From UBA4720 sp038227135 (GTDB lineage: Bacteria > Gemmatimonadota > Gemmatimonadetes > Gemmatimonadales > Gemmatimonadaceae): a stretch of DNA of 50,325 bases. Positions within the stretch are counted from its first letter, which is position 1; each line of letters starts with the position of its first letter. Where the stretch lies: assembly GCA_038227135.1 (NCBI GenBank), contig JBBRQC010000023.1:1-50325 (forward strand), given 5' to 3'. Made by a program: the position numbers and the translations under genes. Shown piece after piece: positions 16,335 to 25,937 of the stretch. Below the pieces are notes generated by a model, which ran no database searches, was not told where the DNA came from, and saw only the letters and a program-made list of their open reading frames with translations.

Positions 16335-17192
16335 ATGAGATTCGTTTCACGCGCGGCGGTTGCTGCGATGGTTGTCTTCGGTCCGCTTTCGAGCGCAATC
16401 GCCCAGAACGCAGGTAAGAATCTGGCGATGGATTTTCGCATGACCAGCTCGGTGCAAGGCACGCCCGATACAGGCGTGATCGTCGGCCACGCTGTCGGTA
16501 CCCCCGACAAGATGCGGCTCGACCTGACGATGAAAGGAGTTGCCGCCAGGATTACTCCGCTCGCTGACAGCGCCGTAGCAATGATCGTAACGGATAGCGG
16601 CAAGACGATCACCTATCTCGACTCGAGAAAGAATCAGTTTCTTCGTGTGAGGCCCGCGGAGATGGTTGCGCAGGCCCAGCAGATGGGCGGCATGAAGATG
16701 GACTTCTCGGAGACTTCCGCCAAAGTCGACAGTCTCGGGGCCGGCCCGGTGATCCTCGGTCACCCGACTCTGCATTACCGTGTCACCACCGGAATGACGA
16801 TGACCATCAGCGCGATGGGGCAGCAGCAAACCGTGAAAGTCGCGAGCAGCAACGACTCCTACTACGCCAACGACATCAAGGGATACCTGAATCCGTTTAC
16901 GACCCTCACCGGCGGGGACATGTCGGCCATCTTTGGAACGTCGAACAAGGACCTGGGGGAGAAAATGAAATCGGTGCAGCAAAAGCTCCCCAAGGGAACT
17001 GCGTTGCGGGCGCTGAGCACCGCCACAATCGTGGCGCAGGGTCAGACACGTATCACCAACACCGCGGCGGAAGTCACTGCCATCCAATGGGTCGACGCCG
17101 ATCCAAAGACCTTCGAGGTACCTTCGGCCTACACGGCGGCACAGCTGCCGGGCATGGGCGGGTCTTCTTCCGGGGCGATTCCACCGAAGTGA
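16335..17192 (+). CDS. Secreted/periplasmic protein, DUF4412-like
   Basis: A Sec signal peptide (residues 1-24, cleavage near SAIAQN) precedes a beta-rich domain with repeating strand pairs (GTPDKMRLDLTMKG, MIVTDSGKTITYLDSRK, HPTLHYRVTTGMTMTI) that looks like the LolA/DUF4412 style of envelope protein. No catalytic motif is visible. The ATG at 16335 is chosen because it begins the signal peptide directly and follows AGGA; an in-frame ATG 12 codons earlier adds a non-signal leader. A strong terminator follows. Confidence 0.75.
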   Translation: MRFVSRAAVAAMVVFGPLSSAIAQNAGKNLAMDFRMTSSVQGTPDTGVIVGHAVGTPDKMRLDLTMKGVAARITPLADSAVAMIVTDSGKTITYLDSRKNQFLRVRPAEMVAQAQQMGGMKMDFSETSAKVDSLGAGPVILGHPTLHYRVTTGMTMTISAMGQQQTVKVASSNDSYYANDIKGYLNPFTTLTGGDMSAIFGTSNKDLGEKMKSVQQKLPKGTALRALSTATIVAQGQTRITNTAAEVTAIQWVDADPKTFEVPSAYTAAQLPGMGGSSSGAIPPK

Positions 17193-17210
17193 CAATCGGC
17201 TTCTGACAAG

Positions 17211-17241
17211 AAAGGGCGGCCTCGAAAGGGCCGCCCTTTTT
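17211..17241. terminator. Bidirectional intrinsic terminator between convergent genes
   Basis: An eleven-pair stem AAAGGGCGGCC (17211-17221) pairs with GGCCGCCCTTT (17229-17239), loop of 7, T-runs on both strands. It sits between the secreted protein (plus) and the E1 fusion (minus) and can serve both. Confidence 0.9.
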
Positions 17242-17261
17242 GATTCAAGTCACAGGAAAGC

Positions 17262-19382
17262 TCAGAACCGCACTATCTCTTCGTAGGCCTGCCTGAAGTC
17301 TTCCACCTGTGGAAGGATCGCGTCCTCGAGGCGAGGCGCATACCCGACGAATGTGTCGGCGGATGCCACACGCTTGACCGGTGCATCGAGCCACGCGAAG
17401 CACTCGTCGGCGATCGCCGCCGCGATTTCGGCGCCGTAGCCCCAGGATATCGAATCCTCGTAGCCCACGATTACGCGTGAGTTCTTCTTCACGGACGCAA
17501 AAACCGTCTCACGGTCCCACGGGCTCAGCGTTCGGAGATCTATTACCTCCACCGAAATCCCGTTTTCCGCCACCGTATTCGCGGCCGTGAGCGCGCGCTG
17601 CAGTGTCGCTCCGTAAGTAATTACCGTCACGTCCGTCCCTTCGCGCACAACCTTCGCCTTCCCGAAGGGAATCATGAAGTTGGGACCCGGATACGGCGAT
17701 TTGTTATAGGTCTGCCGGTACAAATGCTTGTGCTCGAGAAAGAGCACAGGATCCTCGCACCTGATCGCCGTACGGAGAAGTCCGTTCGCGTCGAGCGCTG
17801 TCGCGGGACAGACCACACGCAGGCCAGGACAGTGCGTGAAGATCGATGCCCCCGTTTGCGAATGGTATATCGCGCCGCGGATGTATCCGCCGTAGGTCGT
17901 CCGCACTACCACCGGCGCCGCGAAATTGTTGTTCGAGCGCCAGCGCATCGTCGCCAGCTCGTCGCGGATCTGCATGTACGCCGGCCAGATGTAGTCGAAG
18001 AACTGGACCTCGACGACCGGCTTGAACCCGCGAACCGCCAGCCCGATCGCGCGACCAACAATATTTGCCTCGGCCAGCGGCGAGTTGTAAACCCGCGCGC
18101 CGCCGAACTCTTTTTGGAGTCCCCACGTCACCTTGAAGACACCACCCTTGCCTTTGACCTTGCCCAAATACTCTTCGCGTGACACGTCGGCGACGTCCTC
18201 GCCAAAGACGAGGATCTTCTGATCCCGGCGCATCTCGTCCTTCATGCACGCGTTGAGGAGATCCACCATTGTCGTCGGATCGCCGGAGAACTGCGGGTCG
18301 TCCTCGGTGTCGAATTGCTCTCCGGTCGGATCGACGTCGGGCGAGTACACGCCGAAGTAGACGGTCTCGGGTCCGGGCTGCGGCTGGGCCAGGGCATCGT
18401 CAGTCGCCGCGAGGACGATCGCGTCGATTTCTTCCTGGATCTGCTTCAGCTCGACTTCCGTCGCGTGTCCCTCGGCGAGGAGCCATTTGGGGAACTGCGT
18501 CAACGGATCCCGCGCCGCGTCCGCCTCACGCTCGGCGGGTGGCCGGTACATGGTCTCGTCGTCGGAAAGGGAGTGCGAGTAGGGACGGATCACGTGCGAG
18601 TGCACGAGCGCCGGTCCCTTGCGCTGCCTCGCATAGTCCACCGCACGCTGCATTACATCGTAGCTGGCAAGAAGGTCGCAGCCGTCCACTTCCTCGATAT
18701 GCAAGTTCGGGAACGAACGCACGAGCTTCGAGATACTGCCGCCAGCCGTGTTCACTTCAACCGGAACGGAGATGGCGTACCCATTGTCTTCGACCAGATA
18801 AACGACGGGCAGCTTGAGGTTGGCCGCGCTGTTGAGGGACTCCCAGAATTCTCCCTCGCTCGTTGTGCCCTCTCCGGTGCAGACCAGTACGACTTCGTCT
18901 TTCTGGAATCCCTCCGAGATGTTCAATAGCTTCGCGCGCAAAGACGCTTCCGCGCAGCCAACACCCTGAAGAAATTGCGTCCCGGTCGGCGAAGAAGCCG
19001 ATACGATGTTGTAGGCCTTGTGGCCCCAGTGACTGGGCATTTGGCGGCCGCCCGAGGCCGGGTCAATCGCTGCTCCGACTGCTTCGTACAGCATCTCAGC
19101 CGGCGTAACCCCTAGCTCGAGGCAGAGCGCGCGGTCACGGTAGTACGTGTAGAACCAGTCGTAGGCGGGTTTCAGAACCATCCCGGCCGCCGTGAGAATC
19201 GCTTCGTGTCCGGCTCCCGAGATCTGGAAAAAGATCTTGTTCTGCCGCTTGAGCTGTACTTCCTTGTCGTCCAGCCGCCGGGACAGCAGCATGTTGCGAT
19301 AGGCGGCAACGAGCTCCGCGGGTGAGAGCTTGGAGCTGGGTCCTGAAGACGATTTGCGTTCGGGAAGTGTTCTGGTAGCCAT
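17262..19382 (-). CDS. 2-oxoacid dehydrogenase E1, alpha-beta fusion (branched-chain type)
   Basis: This 706-residue protein joins E1 alpha (1 to about 340) and E1 beta (about 370-706) in one chain. The alpha half has the thiamine diphosphate motif from GEGTTSEGEFWES to VEDNGYAIS and the phosphorylation-loop-like YSHSLSDDE; the beta half has GEDVADVSREEYLG, GLQKEFGGARVYNSPLAE and FDYIWPA. It decarboxylates a 2-oxoacid, probably branched-chain oxoacids from Val/Leu/Ile, or pyruvate, and transfers the acyl group to a lipoyl E2 that is not in the window. GGAG precedes the ATG. Upstream is nadE on the same strand. Confidence 0.92.
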   Translation of the reverse strand: MATRTLPERKSSSGPSSKLSPAELVAAYRNMLLSRRLDDKEVQLKRQNKIFFQISGAGHEAILTAAGMVLKPAYDWFYTYYRDRALCLELGVTPAEMLYEAVGAAIDPASGGRQMPSHWGHKAYNIVSASSPTGTQFLQGVGCAEASLRAKLLNISEGFQKDEVVLVCTGEGTTSEGEFWESLNSAANLKLPVVYLVEDNGYAISVPVEVNTAGGSISKLVRSFPNLHIEEVDGCDLLASYDVMQRAVDYARQRKGPALVHSHVIRPYSHSLSDDETMYRPPAEREADAARDPLTQFPKWLLAEGHATEVELKQIQEEIDAIVLAATDDALAQPQPGPETVYFGVYSPDVDPTGEQFDTEDDPQFSGDPTTMVDLLNACMKDEMRRDQKILVFGEDVADVSREEYLGKVKGKGGVFKVTWGLQKEFGGARVYNSPLAEANIVGRAIGLAVRGFKPVVEVQFFDYIWPAYMQIRDELATMRWRSNNNFAAPVVVRTTYGGYIRGAIYHSQTGASIFTHCPGLRVVCPATALDANGLLRTAIRCEDPVLFLEHKHLYRQTYNKSPYPGPNFMIPFGKAKVVREGTDVTVITYGATLQRALTAANTVAENGISVEVIDLRTLSPWDRETVFASVKKNSRVIVGYEDSISWGYGAEIAAAIADECFAWLDAPVKRVASADTFVGYAPRLEDAILPQVEDFRQAYEEIVRF

Positions 19383-19500
19383 TGTTCTCCGGCGGGTGGG
19401 GCCAAGCTGGACCCCAAAAAATAGCAGATAGCGCGCCGGACGGTTTACGCGCAGAATGGCCTGTCCGGGTGGCCGGGACCCTGCCGCGCGGCCGACTCGC

Positions 19501-21423
19501 TCAGTAGTCGACCGGTCTCAGGTACGCTTCTCCGATCCCGGTGGCGCTCACCATCGCGACCGTCGGAAGCTTTCTCTTCCAGTGCGTGCCGGCCAGAAGT
19601 TTCCGAACGAGCTCGACTTTCGCCGGATCGAATCCCCGCCCAGCGAGCGTACCCGGGCTGTATCCGCTAACCAGCCAATTGAGAATCTCGTCGGCTTCGG
19701 CGTAGCGGATTCCAAAATCCCGTTCGTCTGTCTGGCCTTCGATCAGATCGGCGGACGCCGGCTTGCTGATGATGACATCGGGCACGCCCAGGAAGGTTGC
19801 GAGCTGCCAAACCTGTGTCTTGAACAGATCACCAAGGGGATTGATCGGCGGGGAATCGTCAGCGTGCCAGGTGAAATAGCCTAGCAATCGTTCTGTCTTG
19901 TTGCCCGTCCCGACGGGCAGTGCCTTGTATTTCGCCGACAGATCGAAGAGCACGATCATCCTTTCCCGCGCCATGACGTTGCCTCTGCGTCCCGGATCCG
20001 CGTCCGGCTCGTTGGTGAGGTAGCCATCCACGGCCGGGGAGATGTCGACCGTGCGCGACTGGATTCCGAGCTTGTCGATCACCAGCTGCGCGTGGGCGAG
20101 TGAGTCGGGGTTCGACGTGCGATACGGCATTCGCACCCCAATGACGTTTTCTGCACCAAGAGCCTGCGCCGAAAGAAATGCGGTAACCGCCGAATCAACT
20201 CCGCCGGATAGCCCGACCACGGCCTTCTCGAATCCACGGCGCTCGAACTCTTCCCGGAGAAATGACACCAGCCACCCCGCAGCGAGCGGGGCATCGATCG
20301 CCACCGGGGGCGGACCCCCCGGCGAGTCGGGCGTTCGCATCACCGGGATTGGCTCGCTTCCATTCCGGCCGGGCTTGACGGATTTTCTTTTCGCTTTCGC
20401 GCCCCGTGCGGTCCCTTCGGTGGGTGGTGCGTCCGCGCGTTTCCCTGTAGCGCTGCGGTCGACCGGAGTGAGCGGCCCGCCGTCGGCTGCACCGTCATCA
20501 TAACTCAGAACCAATCGCTCCCCAGCCTGGATGCGATCGACGGTCCGCATCAGGTGGGGCATCATTGTCTGCAGATCGGTCAATAACGGCGCGTCGGAGC
20601 GCGCACGGATGAGGTCCTGCGGATCGAGCGTGATCGTCATGATCGTCTCGTCCCACAGCGGCGCTTTTGCGCGGACATCGCCATAAGGCCCGGCGACGAT
20701 CGATCCGCCCGAAAACGTCTTTCCGCCTTCAGTGCCGACGAGGTTCACCAGCGCCACGAATACCCCTTGCTCCTCGGCGATATCGCGGGCCAGTCGCTCC
20801 CACCGCTTGAGGTTGGCGGGCACGGGGCCTTCGTCCTCCCGCGGCCATACCCCGCGCGCCGGCGACGCCGAAAGAATGAAGATTGTAGTCGCACCATCGA
20901 GCGCGGCCACAGTCCCGGTGAGACTGTGCCAGGCGTCCTCGCAGATGAGCATTGCGGCACGACCCCAGGCCGTGTCGAATGCACGGACCTCGAAGCCCCT
21001 GTCGACGAATCTTTCCTCGTCGAACATCCCGTAGGTCGGAAGGAAGAGCTTGCGGTGCACGTGCCGGATCACCGGATCGGCGGTCCCTCCGCCCAAAGTC
21101 ACATAGAGCGCGCTATTATAGAAAGCGTTGTTCCACACCTCGTAAAACCCAATGCATACATCGAGTGGTCGCGGGGTAGTAACAGCGCTGGCGTATTGCG
21201 CCTGAAGATCGCGAGCGAACGCGCCGGCTGTCATGGCGACGTCGCGAACACCACCTTCGACGAAGTATCCGGTGAGCGCTGTCTCGGCGAAGACAGCGAC
21301 GTCCGGGCGCGGGTCGAGGGCATCTATCTGCGAGAATATCCCGGCGAGCCGCTCGATGTTGGCGGTGTAGTCGCCCTTTCGCGGCTTGAACTGAACTACG
21401 ACGAGATGAATAGAGCGATCCAT
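19501..21423 (-). CDS. nadE: Glutamine-dependent NAD+ synthetase
   Basis: This 640-residue enzyme makes NAD+ from nicotinate adenine dinucleotide, ATP and glutamine. The N-terminal nitrilase-type glutaminase has the Glu-Lys-Cys triad in FAETALTGYF, HRKLFLPTYG and LICEDAWHS. The C-terminal synthetase has the P-loop VVGLSGGVDSAVTAF and FTWHADDSPPINPLGDLFKTQV. A low-complexity linker (about 320-375, Pro/Gly/Lys-rich) separates the halves, somewhat longer than usual. The start at 21423 leaves only 15 nt to the divergent PBP start; an ATG 12 codons earlier would overlap that gene. Confidence 0.93.
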   Translation of the reverse strand: MDRSIHLVVVQFKPRKGDYTANIERLAGIFSQIDALDPRPDVAVFAETALTGYFVEGGVRDVAMTAGAFARDLQAQYASAVTTPRPLDVCIGFYEVWNNAFYNSALYVTLGGGTADPVIRHVHRKLFLPTYGMFDEERFVDRGFEVRAFDTAWGRAAMLICEDAWHSLTGTVAALDGATTIFILSASPARGVWPREDEGPVPANLKRWERLARDIAEEQGVFVALVNLVGTEGGKTFSGGSIVAGPYGDVRAKAPLWDETIMTITLDPQDLIRARSDAPLLTDLQTMMPHLMRTVDRIQAGERLVLSYDDGAADGGPLTPVDRSATGKRADAPPTEGTARGAKAKRKSVKPGRNGSEPIPVMRTPDSPGGPPPVAIDAPLAAGWLVSFLREEFERRGFEKAVVGLSGGVDSAVTAFLSAQALGAENVIGVRMPYRTSNPDSLAHAQLVIDKLGIQSRTVDISPAVDGYLTNEPDADPGRRGNVMARERMIVLFDLSAKYKALPVGTGNKTERLLGYFTWHADDSPPINPLGDLFKTQVWQLATFLGVPDVIISKPASADLIEGQTDERDFGIRYAEADEILNWLVSGYSPGTLAGRGFDPAKVELVRKLLAGTHWKRKLPTVAMVSATGIGEAYLRPVDY

Positions 21424-21438
21424 CCATCTGAAGTTGCC

Positions 21439-23499
21439 ATGACGACGAGGTACAATCAACCGCTCCGGCTGCTTGCGCTGACCCTGTTTCTGTTGGGTCC
21501 TTCGTCGCTGCTCGCGCAGCAGTCCAGGGCGGCCGATACGGAGGCGTGGACGATCGTCCCCGTCCCGCAGGCTTCACTGGTTCTCGCGCGCGACGGCTCG
21601 CTCATCGGTGAGATCGGCAAGGAGATCCGCACGAGCATATCGATCAAAGGCCTTCCCGGGTACCTGCCGCGCGCGTTCGTCGCAGTGGAGGACCACCGCT
21701 TTTATCAGCACGACGGGGTCGACGTCGTCGGAATCGCCGGCGCGCTCAAGGACAACATTTTCGGTGAGCGGCGCGGAGCGAGCACGATCACCCAGCAGCT
21801 CGTGGGCAACATGCATCCCGACCTGATCGATCGAACCGACATGAGCCTGGGGAGAAAGCTCAAGGAGCAGTCGGCGGCGCGCGAAATGGAGAGGCACTAC
21901 ACCAAGGATCAGATCCTCGAAGCGTACCTGAACCAGATTCCGTTCGGACATGGCTGGTACGGCGTCGAGAGCGCCGCGCGACATTATTTCGGAAAGAGCG
22001 CGTCGAAGCTTTCACTGGCCGAGGCGGCATCGCTGGCGGCGATGCCGAAGGGGCCGGCTCTCTACGACCCGCTCAGGTACCCGGACCGGGTGAAGCAGCG
22101 CCGGAACGTCGTGCTCTCCCTGATGGCTGATCAGGGATACATCACGAAGCCGCGTGCGGCGAGCGCACAGGGGGCGCCCCTCGTGACGCTGCCGAATAGC
22201 GGATACTCCGCGTACTCGCCGTGGTTCGTCGACGTCGTTCGCATCCAGGCGCAGCGAGCGGGGATCCCGGTCACCGACGGCGGTTACCGTGTCTACACGA
22301 GCCTCGATCCGGTGCTCCAGAATGCCGCCGCGAGTGCGTTGCTCGAGGAGACAGCGGCGATTGAATCGCAGCCGGATTACGCGCACCCGAAATACTCACC
22401 GGGCTCGCGCACGGCGCCGACGCGGACGACTGATTATCTGCAGGGGATGGTCGTCGCGCTCGACCCGGCCTCGGGAGACGTTCGCGCGCTCGTGGGTGGG
22501 CGCGACTACGGCGACTCGCAGTTCGATCGCGCGGTAGACGGTATGCGACAGCCGGGTTCGTCATTCAAGCCGATCGTTTACGCCGCGGCGATCGCCGACA
22601 GCATTACGCCGAACACGATTTTTTCCGATACCGCGCTGTCGATCTCCCTCCCAAACGGGACCGTCTACCGCCCCGAGGACTCCGACGGCCAGTACCTCGG
22701 ACCGCTTACACTCCGCGATGCGCTCGCCAAGTCGCGCAACGTCGTAGCAGTTCAGCTGGGAATGAGATTGGGAATGGACTCGATCGCCGCCCTCGCGCGT
22801 CGCATGGGTCTCAGCTCAAGGATCGCGCCCTATCCGTCGAGTGCCATCGGCGCATCGGTGGTGCAACCGCTCGACCTGATCGCCGCCTACACGACCTTCG
22901 CGAATCTCGGAACGCCGGTCGAGCCACGGTTCATATACCGTATAGAAGACAGGAATCGCAAAGTGGTGCTCTCGCGCGAGGTCCGCGCCCTGGCTCCGGC
23001 ACTGGATCCGCGCGTCACCTATGTCGTGCGCGACATGATGCGGGATGTCGTCGAGCGAGGCACCGCCGCGAGCATCAGACGCTATCTGCCCGCCTCTGTT
23101 CCGGTGGCTGGAAAGACAGGCACCACCAACGACAATTCTGACGTCTGGTTCATCGGCCTTACGCCCGATCTTGTGGCCGGGGTCTGGCTCGGCTTCGACA
23201 AACCGACCTCGATCGCGGCTGGAGCTGCCGGCGGATCGATGGCGGCGCCCATCTGGGGGAAAATGGTTGCGCGGTATTACGCGTCCCAGCCGCAGCTGAT
23301 CGCCTCGCACGCGGCAGAGCAGTGGAACCCACCGCTCGGCGTCATCATGGGCGACGTGGATCGCGCCACCGGAGAGCTGGCGACGGATCAGACTCCGCCC
23401 GATCGGCGCTACACGGAATATTTCGTCGAAGGGACAGAGCCGCCGGCCCTGAGGGCGGACCCATGGAAGCTGTTTGCGTGGGGACCGATAATCTTTTAG
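21439..23499 (+). CDS. Class A penicillin-binding protein (transglycosylase/transpeptidase)
   Basis: This 686-residue bifunctional peptidoglycan synthase has a GT51 domain with catalytic E84 in VEDHRFYQHDG, GASTITQQLVGN and the ILEAYLNQIPFG block. The transpeptidase has nucleophile S374 (GSSFK), the SRN triad member and K559 in KTGTTND. The N-terminal hydrophobic stretch ends in LLAQQ, reading like a cleavable signal peptide more than the usual uncleaved anchor. The preceding open frame covers nadE in antisense and is not part of the gene. No Shine-Dalgarno; the leader must lie inside nadE. Confidence 0.93.
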   Translation: MTTRYNQPLRLLALTLFLLGPSSLLAQQSRAADTEAWTIVPVPQASLVLARDGSLIGEIGKEIRTSISIKGLPGYLPRAFVAVEDHRFYQHDGVDVVGIAGALKDNIFGERRGASTITQQLVGNMHPDLIDRTDMSLGRKLKEQSAAREMERHYTKDQILEAYLNQIPFGHGWYGVESAARHYFGKSASKLSLAEAASLAAMPKGPALYDPLRYPDRVKQRRNVVLSLMADQGYITKPRAASAQGAPLVTLPNSGYSAYSPWFVDVVRIQAQRAGIPVTDGGYRVYTSLDPVLQNAAASALLEETAAIESQPDYAHPKYSPGSRTAPTRTTDYLQGMVVALDPASGDVRALVGGRDYGDSQFDRAVDGMRQPGSSFKPIVYAAAIADSITPNTIFSDTALSISLPNGTVYRPEDSDGQYLGPLTLRDALAKSRNVVAVQLGMRLGMDSIAALARRMGLSSRIAPYPSSAIGASVVQPLDLIAAYTTFANLGTPVEPRFIYRIEDRNRKVVLSREVRALAPALDPRVTYVVRDMMRDVVERGTAASIRRYLPASVPVAGKTGTTNDNSDVWFIGLTPDLVAGVWLGFDKPTSIAAGAAGGSMAAPIWGKMVARYYASQPQLIASHAAEQWNPPLGVIMGDVDRATGELATDQTPPDRRYTEYFVEGTEPPALRADPWKLFAWGPIIF

Positions 23500-23639
23500 C
23501 GACAGCGGGCCGTGATGGAGATGGCGTCCCGGAGGTGGCGGATTCGAGTATCCAACACTATGTTCGCCCGCCGGCTCGGAGCCGTCGCGACCTTCGGAGT
23601 CCGAGCCATTCGTGACCAGGCCTTCCACAACAGTGCACG

Positions 23640-25937
23640 ATGAGCAATCGAATCTCGAAAGCCGCGATCGCGCTGGTGGCGCTCGCGGCATCATCCTCGC
23701 CTTCTAGCGCACAATCGCAGCGCAGCGTGGAGAGCCGCGTTGACTCTGTCCTCGCACTCATGACGCTCGAGGAGAAAGTCGGCGAGATGACGCAGCTGAC
23801 GATCGGGACAGTTGGAAGCGTTCGCGGCACGCCGGAGACAGTGCAGCAGATAGACTCGGTCAAGCTCGACGACGCACTCCTGAATCATCATGTCGGGTCG
23901 TTGCTCAACACCTGGGACGTAGCGCTCACGCCCGACCGATGGCGCGAGCTTCTCATGACCGTGCAGCGAGTTGCCGCGCGGAAGCGTGTACCGATCCCCG
24001 TCATCTATGGAATCGACGCGGTGCACGGCTTCAATTACATGACGAAGGGAACAATCTTCCCGCACAACATCGCCATGGCCGCCACATGGAACCCGGCCCT
24101 CGTACGCCGTGAGCACCAGATCACGGCATACGAGACGCGTGCCGCGGGCATTCCGTGGAACTTCGCGCCGGTCCTCGACATTGGACGACAGCCCCTCTGG
24201 TCGCGGTTCTTCGAGACGTACGGCGAAGACGTGCATCTCGCTACCGTGCTCGGACGCGAAGCGGTGCTCGCTGAGCAAAATGACCCGCGTCCGTCGCTCG
24301 ACTCGCTGTTTCCGGCGTTGCCGCGCCGCGCCCCCGACGGTGATTTCTTTGTCGCCGCAACCGGCAAGCACTTTCTTGGCTACAGCGGGCCGGTGAGCGG
24401 GAAGGATCGCACGACTGCGTTGATTCCTGAACGCCAGCTACGGGAGTATTACCTCCCGACCTTTCGCGCCGCGATCGACGCAGGTCTGCGAACGATCATG
24501 GTGAACTCCAGCGACATTAACGGCGTACCCGTGCACGCCAGTCACGAGATCCTGACGGATCTGCTGCGCAAAGAGCTGGGTTTCGACGGAGTCGTCGTTT
24601 CAGACTGGGCAGACGTTGACCGGCTCTACTCTGTGCATCGCGTTGCCTCATCGCCAAAGGACGCTGTGCGCCAGGCGGTGTTGGCGGGTGTGGACATGTG
24701 CATGGTGCCGACGGACCTGAGCTTCTACGATTTGCTGATTCCCCTCGTACGCGAAGGCGCGGTGCCCATGACGCGCATCGACGAGGCAGTGCGCCGGATA
24801 CTTCGCCTGAAATATCAGCTTGGACTCTTCGCAAACCCCTGGCCCGACAGCGCCAGGCTTGCACGTGCCGGTTCGCCGCCGTTTCAGGCGGCAAGCCGTG
24901 CCGCTGCGGAAGAATCGATCACACTGCTCAAGAATGAACGCGCGCTCCTTCCGCTTGCGAAAACGACAAGAGTCCTGATCACTGGTCCTGGCGCGACTTC
25001 ACTCGTGGCGCAGTTCGGGTCATGGACCTACACATGGCAGGGAACCAGCACGGCGATGTACCCCCGCGACGTGAAGAGCCTGTTCGACGCTCTGCGGGAC
25101 AAGGTCGGCCCTCAGCGCGTGACTTACGTGCGCGGAGCCGATTTTGACTCCGAGATCGATATCGCTGAGGCCGTTGCCGCCGCGAGGACCGCGGATGTCG
25201 CCATCGTCGCGCTCGCCGAGTGGCCGGTGGTCGAGAAACCGGGAGACATTGAGGACCTCGCGTTTCCCCCGGCTCAACTTCGTCTCGCACGCGCGATCGA
25301 AGCCACCGGCATACCGGTCGTCCTGACGATCTTTCATCAACATCCCCGTATCGTGCGCGAGGTAGTGGACGGAGCACGCGCCATCGTTACCGGCTATCAG
25401 ACAGGCCCTTTCGCTGGCGAGGCGCTGGCTGCGGTGCTATTTGGCGACGTGAACCCGAGCGGGAAGCTGCCCTTCAGCTGGCCTCGGACTTCCGGCACCA
25501 TCGTTCACTACGATCGTCCCGCGCCCGAGGACGCGACCACCACGGGATCTGAGGGTGGCTACAATCCCGAATGGGCGTTTGGCCACGGGCTGTCCTTTAC
25601 TACTTTCGCCTATTCCAACCTCCGTACGACGAGCGCCGTCGCGGGTATCTCCGATACAGTCACAATTTCCGTCGACGTAGCTGACATTGGACCCGTCGCG
25701 GGAAAGGAAGTCGTCCAGCTCTACGTGCGCGACCTCTACGCGTCGGTCGATCCGCCCGTTAAGCGCCTCCGAGGCTTCGAGAAGATTGCGCTGGCGCCCG
25801 GCGAGCGCCGCACCGTCACCTTTCGCTTGCCAATCCAGCGATTGGCCTTCATCGGACGCGACAACCGGCCCGTCGTGGAACCCGGCGATTTTGATATAAT
25901 GGTCGGCGGTCTCAGGACTCGATTAGTGGTCAAATGA
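23640..25937 (+). CDS. bglX: Glycoside hydrolase family 3, BglX-like periplasmic beta-glucosidase
   Basis: This is a 765-residue exported enzyme (signal ending SSAQSQ). The GH3 N-terminal barrel has YGIDAVHG, the KHFLGY block and the nucleophile D322 in VVVSDWADVD. The second alpha/beta domain (about 395-620) and a C-terminal fibronectin-III-like domain (KEVVQLYVRD, VKRLRGFEKI) complete the BglX arrangement. It would release terminal beta-glucose from oligosaccharides or plant glycosides. It overlaps the GH30 gene start by 4 nt, so the two act as a small glycan-degrading operon. Confidence 0.92.
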   Translation: MSNRISKAAIALVALAASSSPSSAQSQRSVESRVDSVLALMTLEEKVGEMTQLTIGTVGSVRGTPETVQQIDSVKLDDALLNHHVGSLLNTWDVALTPDRWRELLMTVQRVAARKRVPIPVIYGIDAVHGFNYMTKGTIFPHNIAMAATWNPALVRREHQITAYETRAAGIPWNFAPVLDIGRQPLWSRFFETYGEDVHLATVLGREAVLAEQNDPRPSLDSLFPALPRRAPDGDFFVAATGKHFLGYSGPVSGKDRTTALIPERQLREYYLPTFRAAIDAGLRTIMVNSSDINGVPVHASHEILTDLLRKELGFDGVVVSDWADVDRLYSVHRVASSPKDAVRQAVLAGVDMCMVPTDLSFYDLLIPLVREGAVPMTRIDEAVRRILRLKYQLGLFANPWPDSARLARAGSPPFQAASRAAAEESITLLKNERALLPLAKTTRVLITGPGATSLVAQFGSWTYTWQGTSTAMYPRDVKSLFDALRDKVGPQRVTYVRGADFDSEIDIAEAVAAARTADVAIVALAEWPVVEKPGDIEDLAFPPAQLRLARAIEATGIPVVLTIFHQHPRIVREVVDGARAIVTGYQTGPFAGEALAAVLFGDVNPSGKLPFSWPRTSGTIVHYDRPAPEDATTTGSEGGYNPEWAFGHGLSFTTFAYSNLRTTSAVAGISDTVTISVDVADIGPVAGKEVVQLYVRDLYASVDPPVKRLRGFEKIALAPGERRTVTFRLPIQRLAFIGRDNRPVVEPGDFDIMVGGLRTRLVVK

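Noticed and set aside
20767..21438. N-terminal extension of the PBP frame upstream of 21439
   Set aside because: It lies wholly antisense to nadE, and the signal-like segment and GT51 domain begin after 21439.
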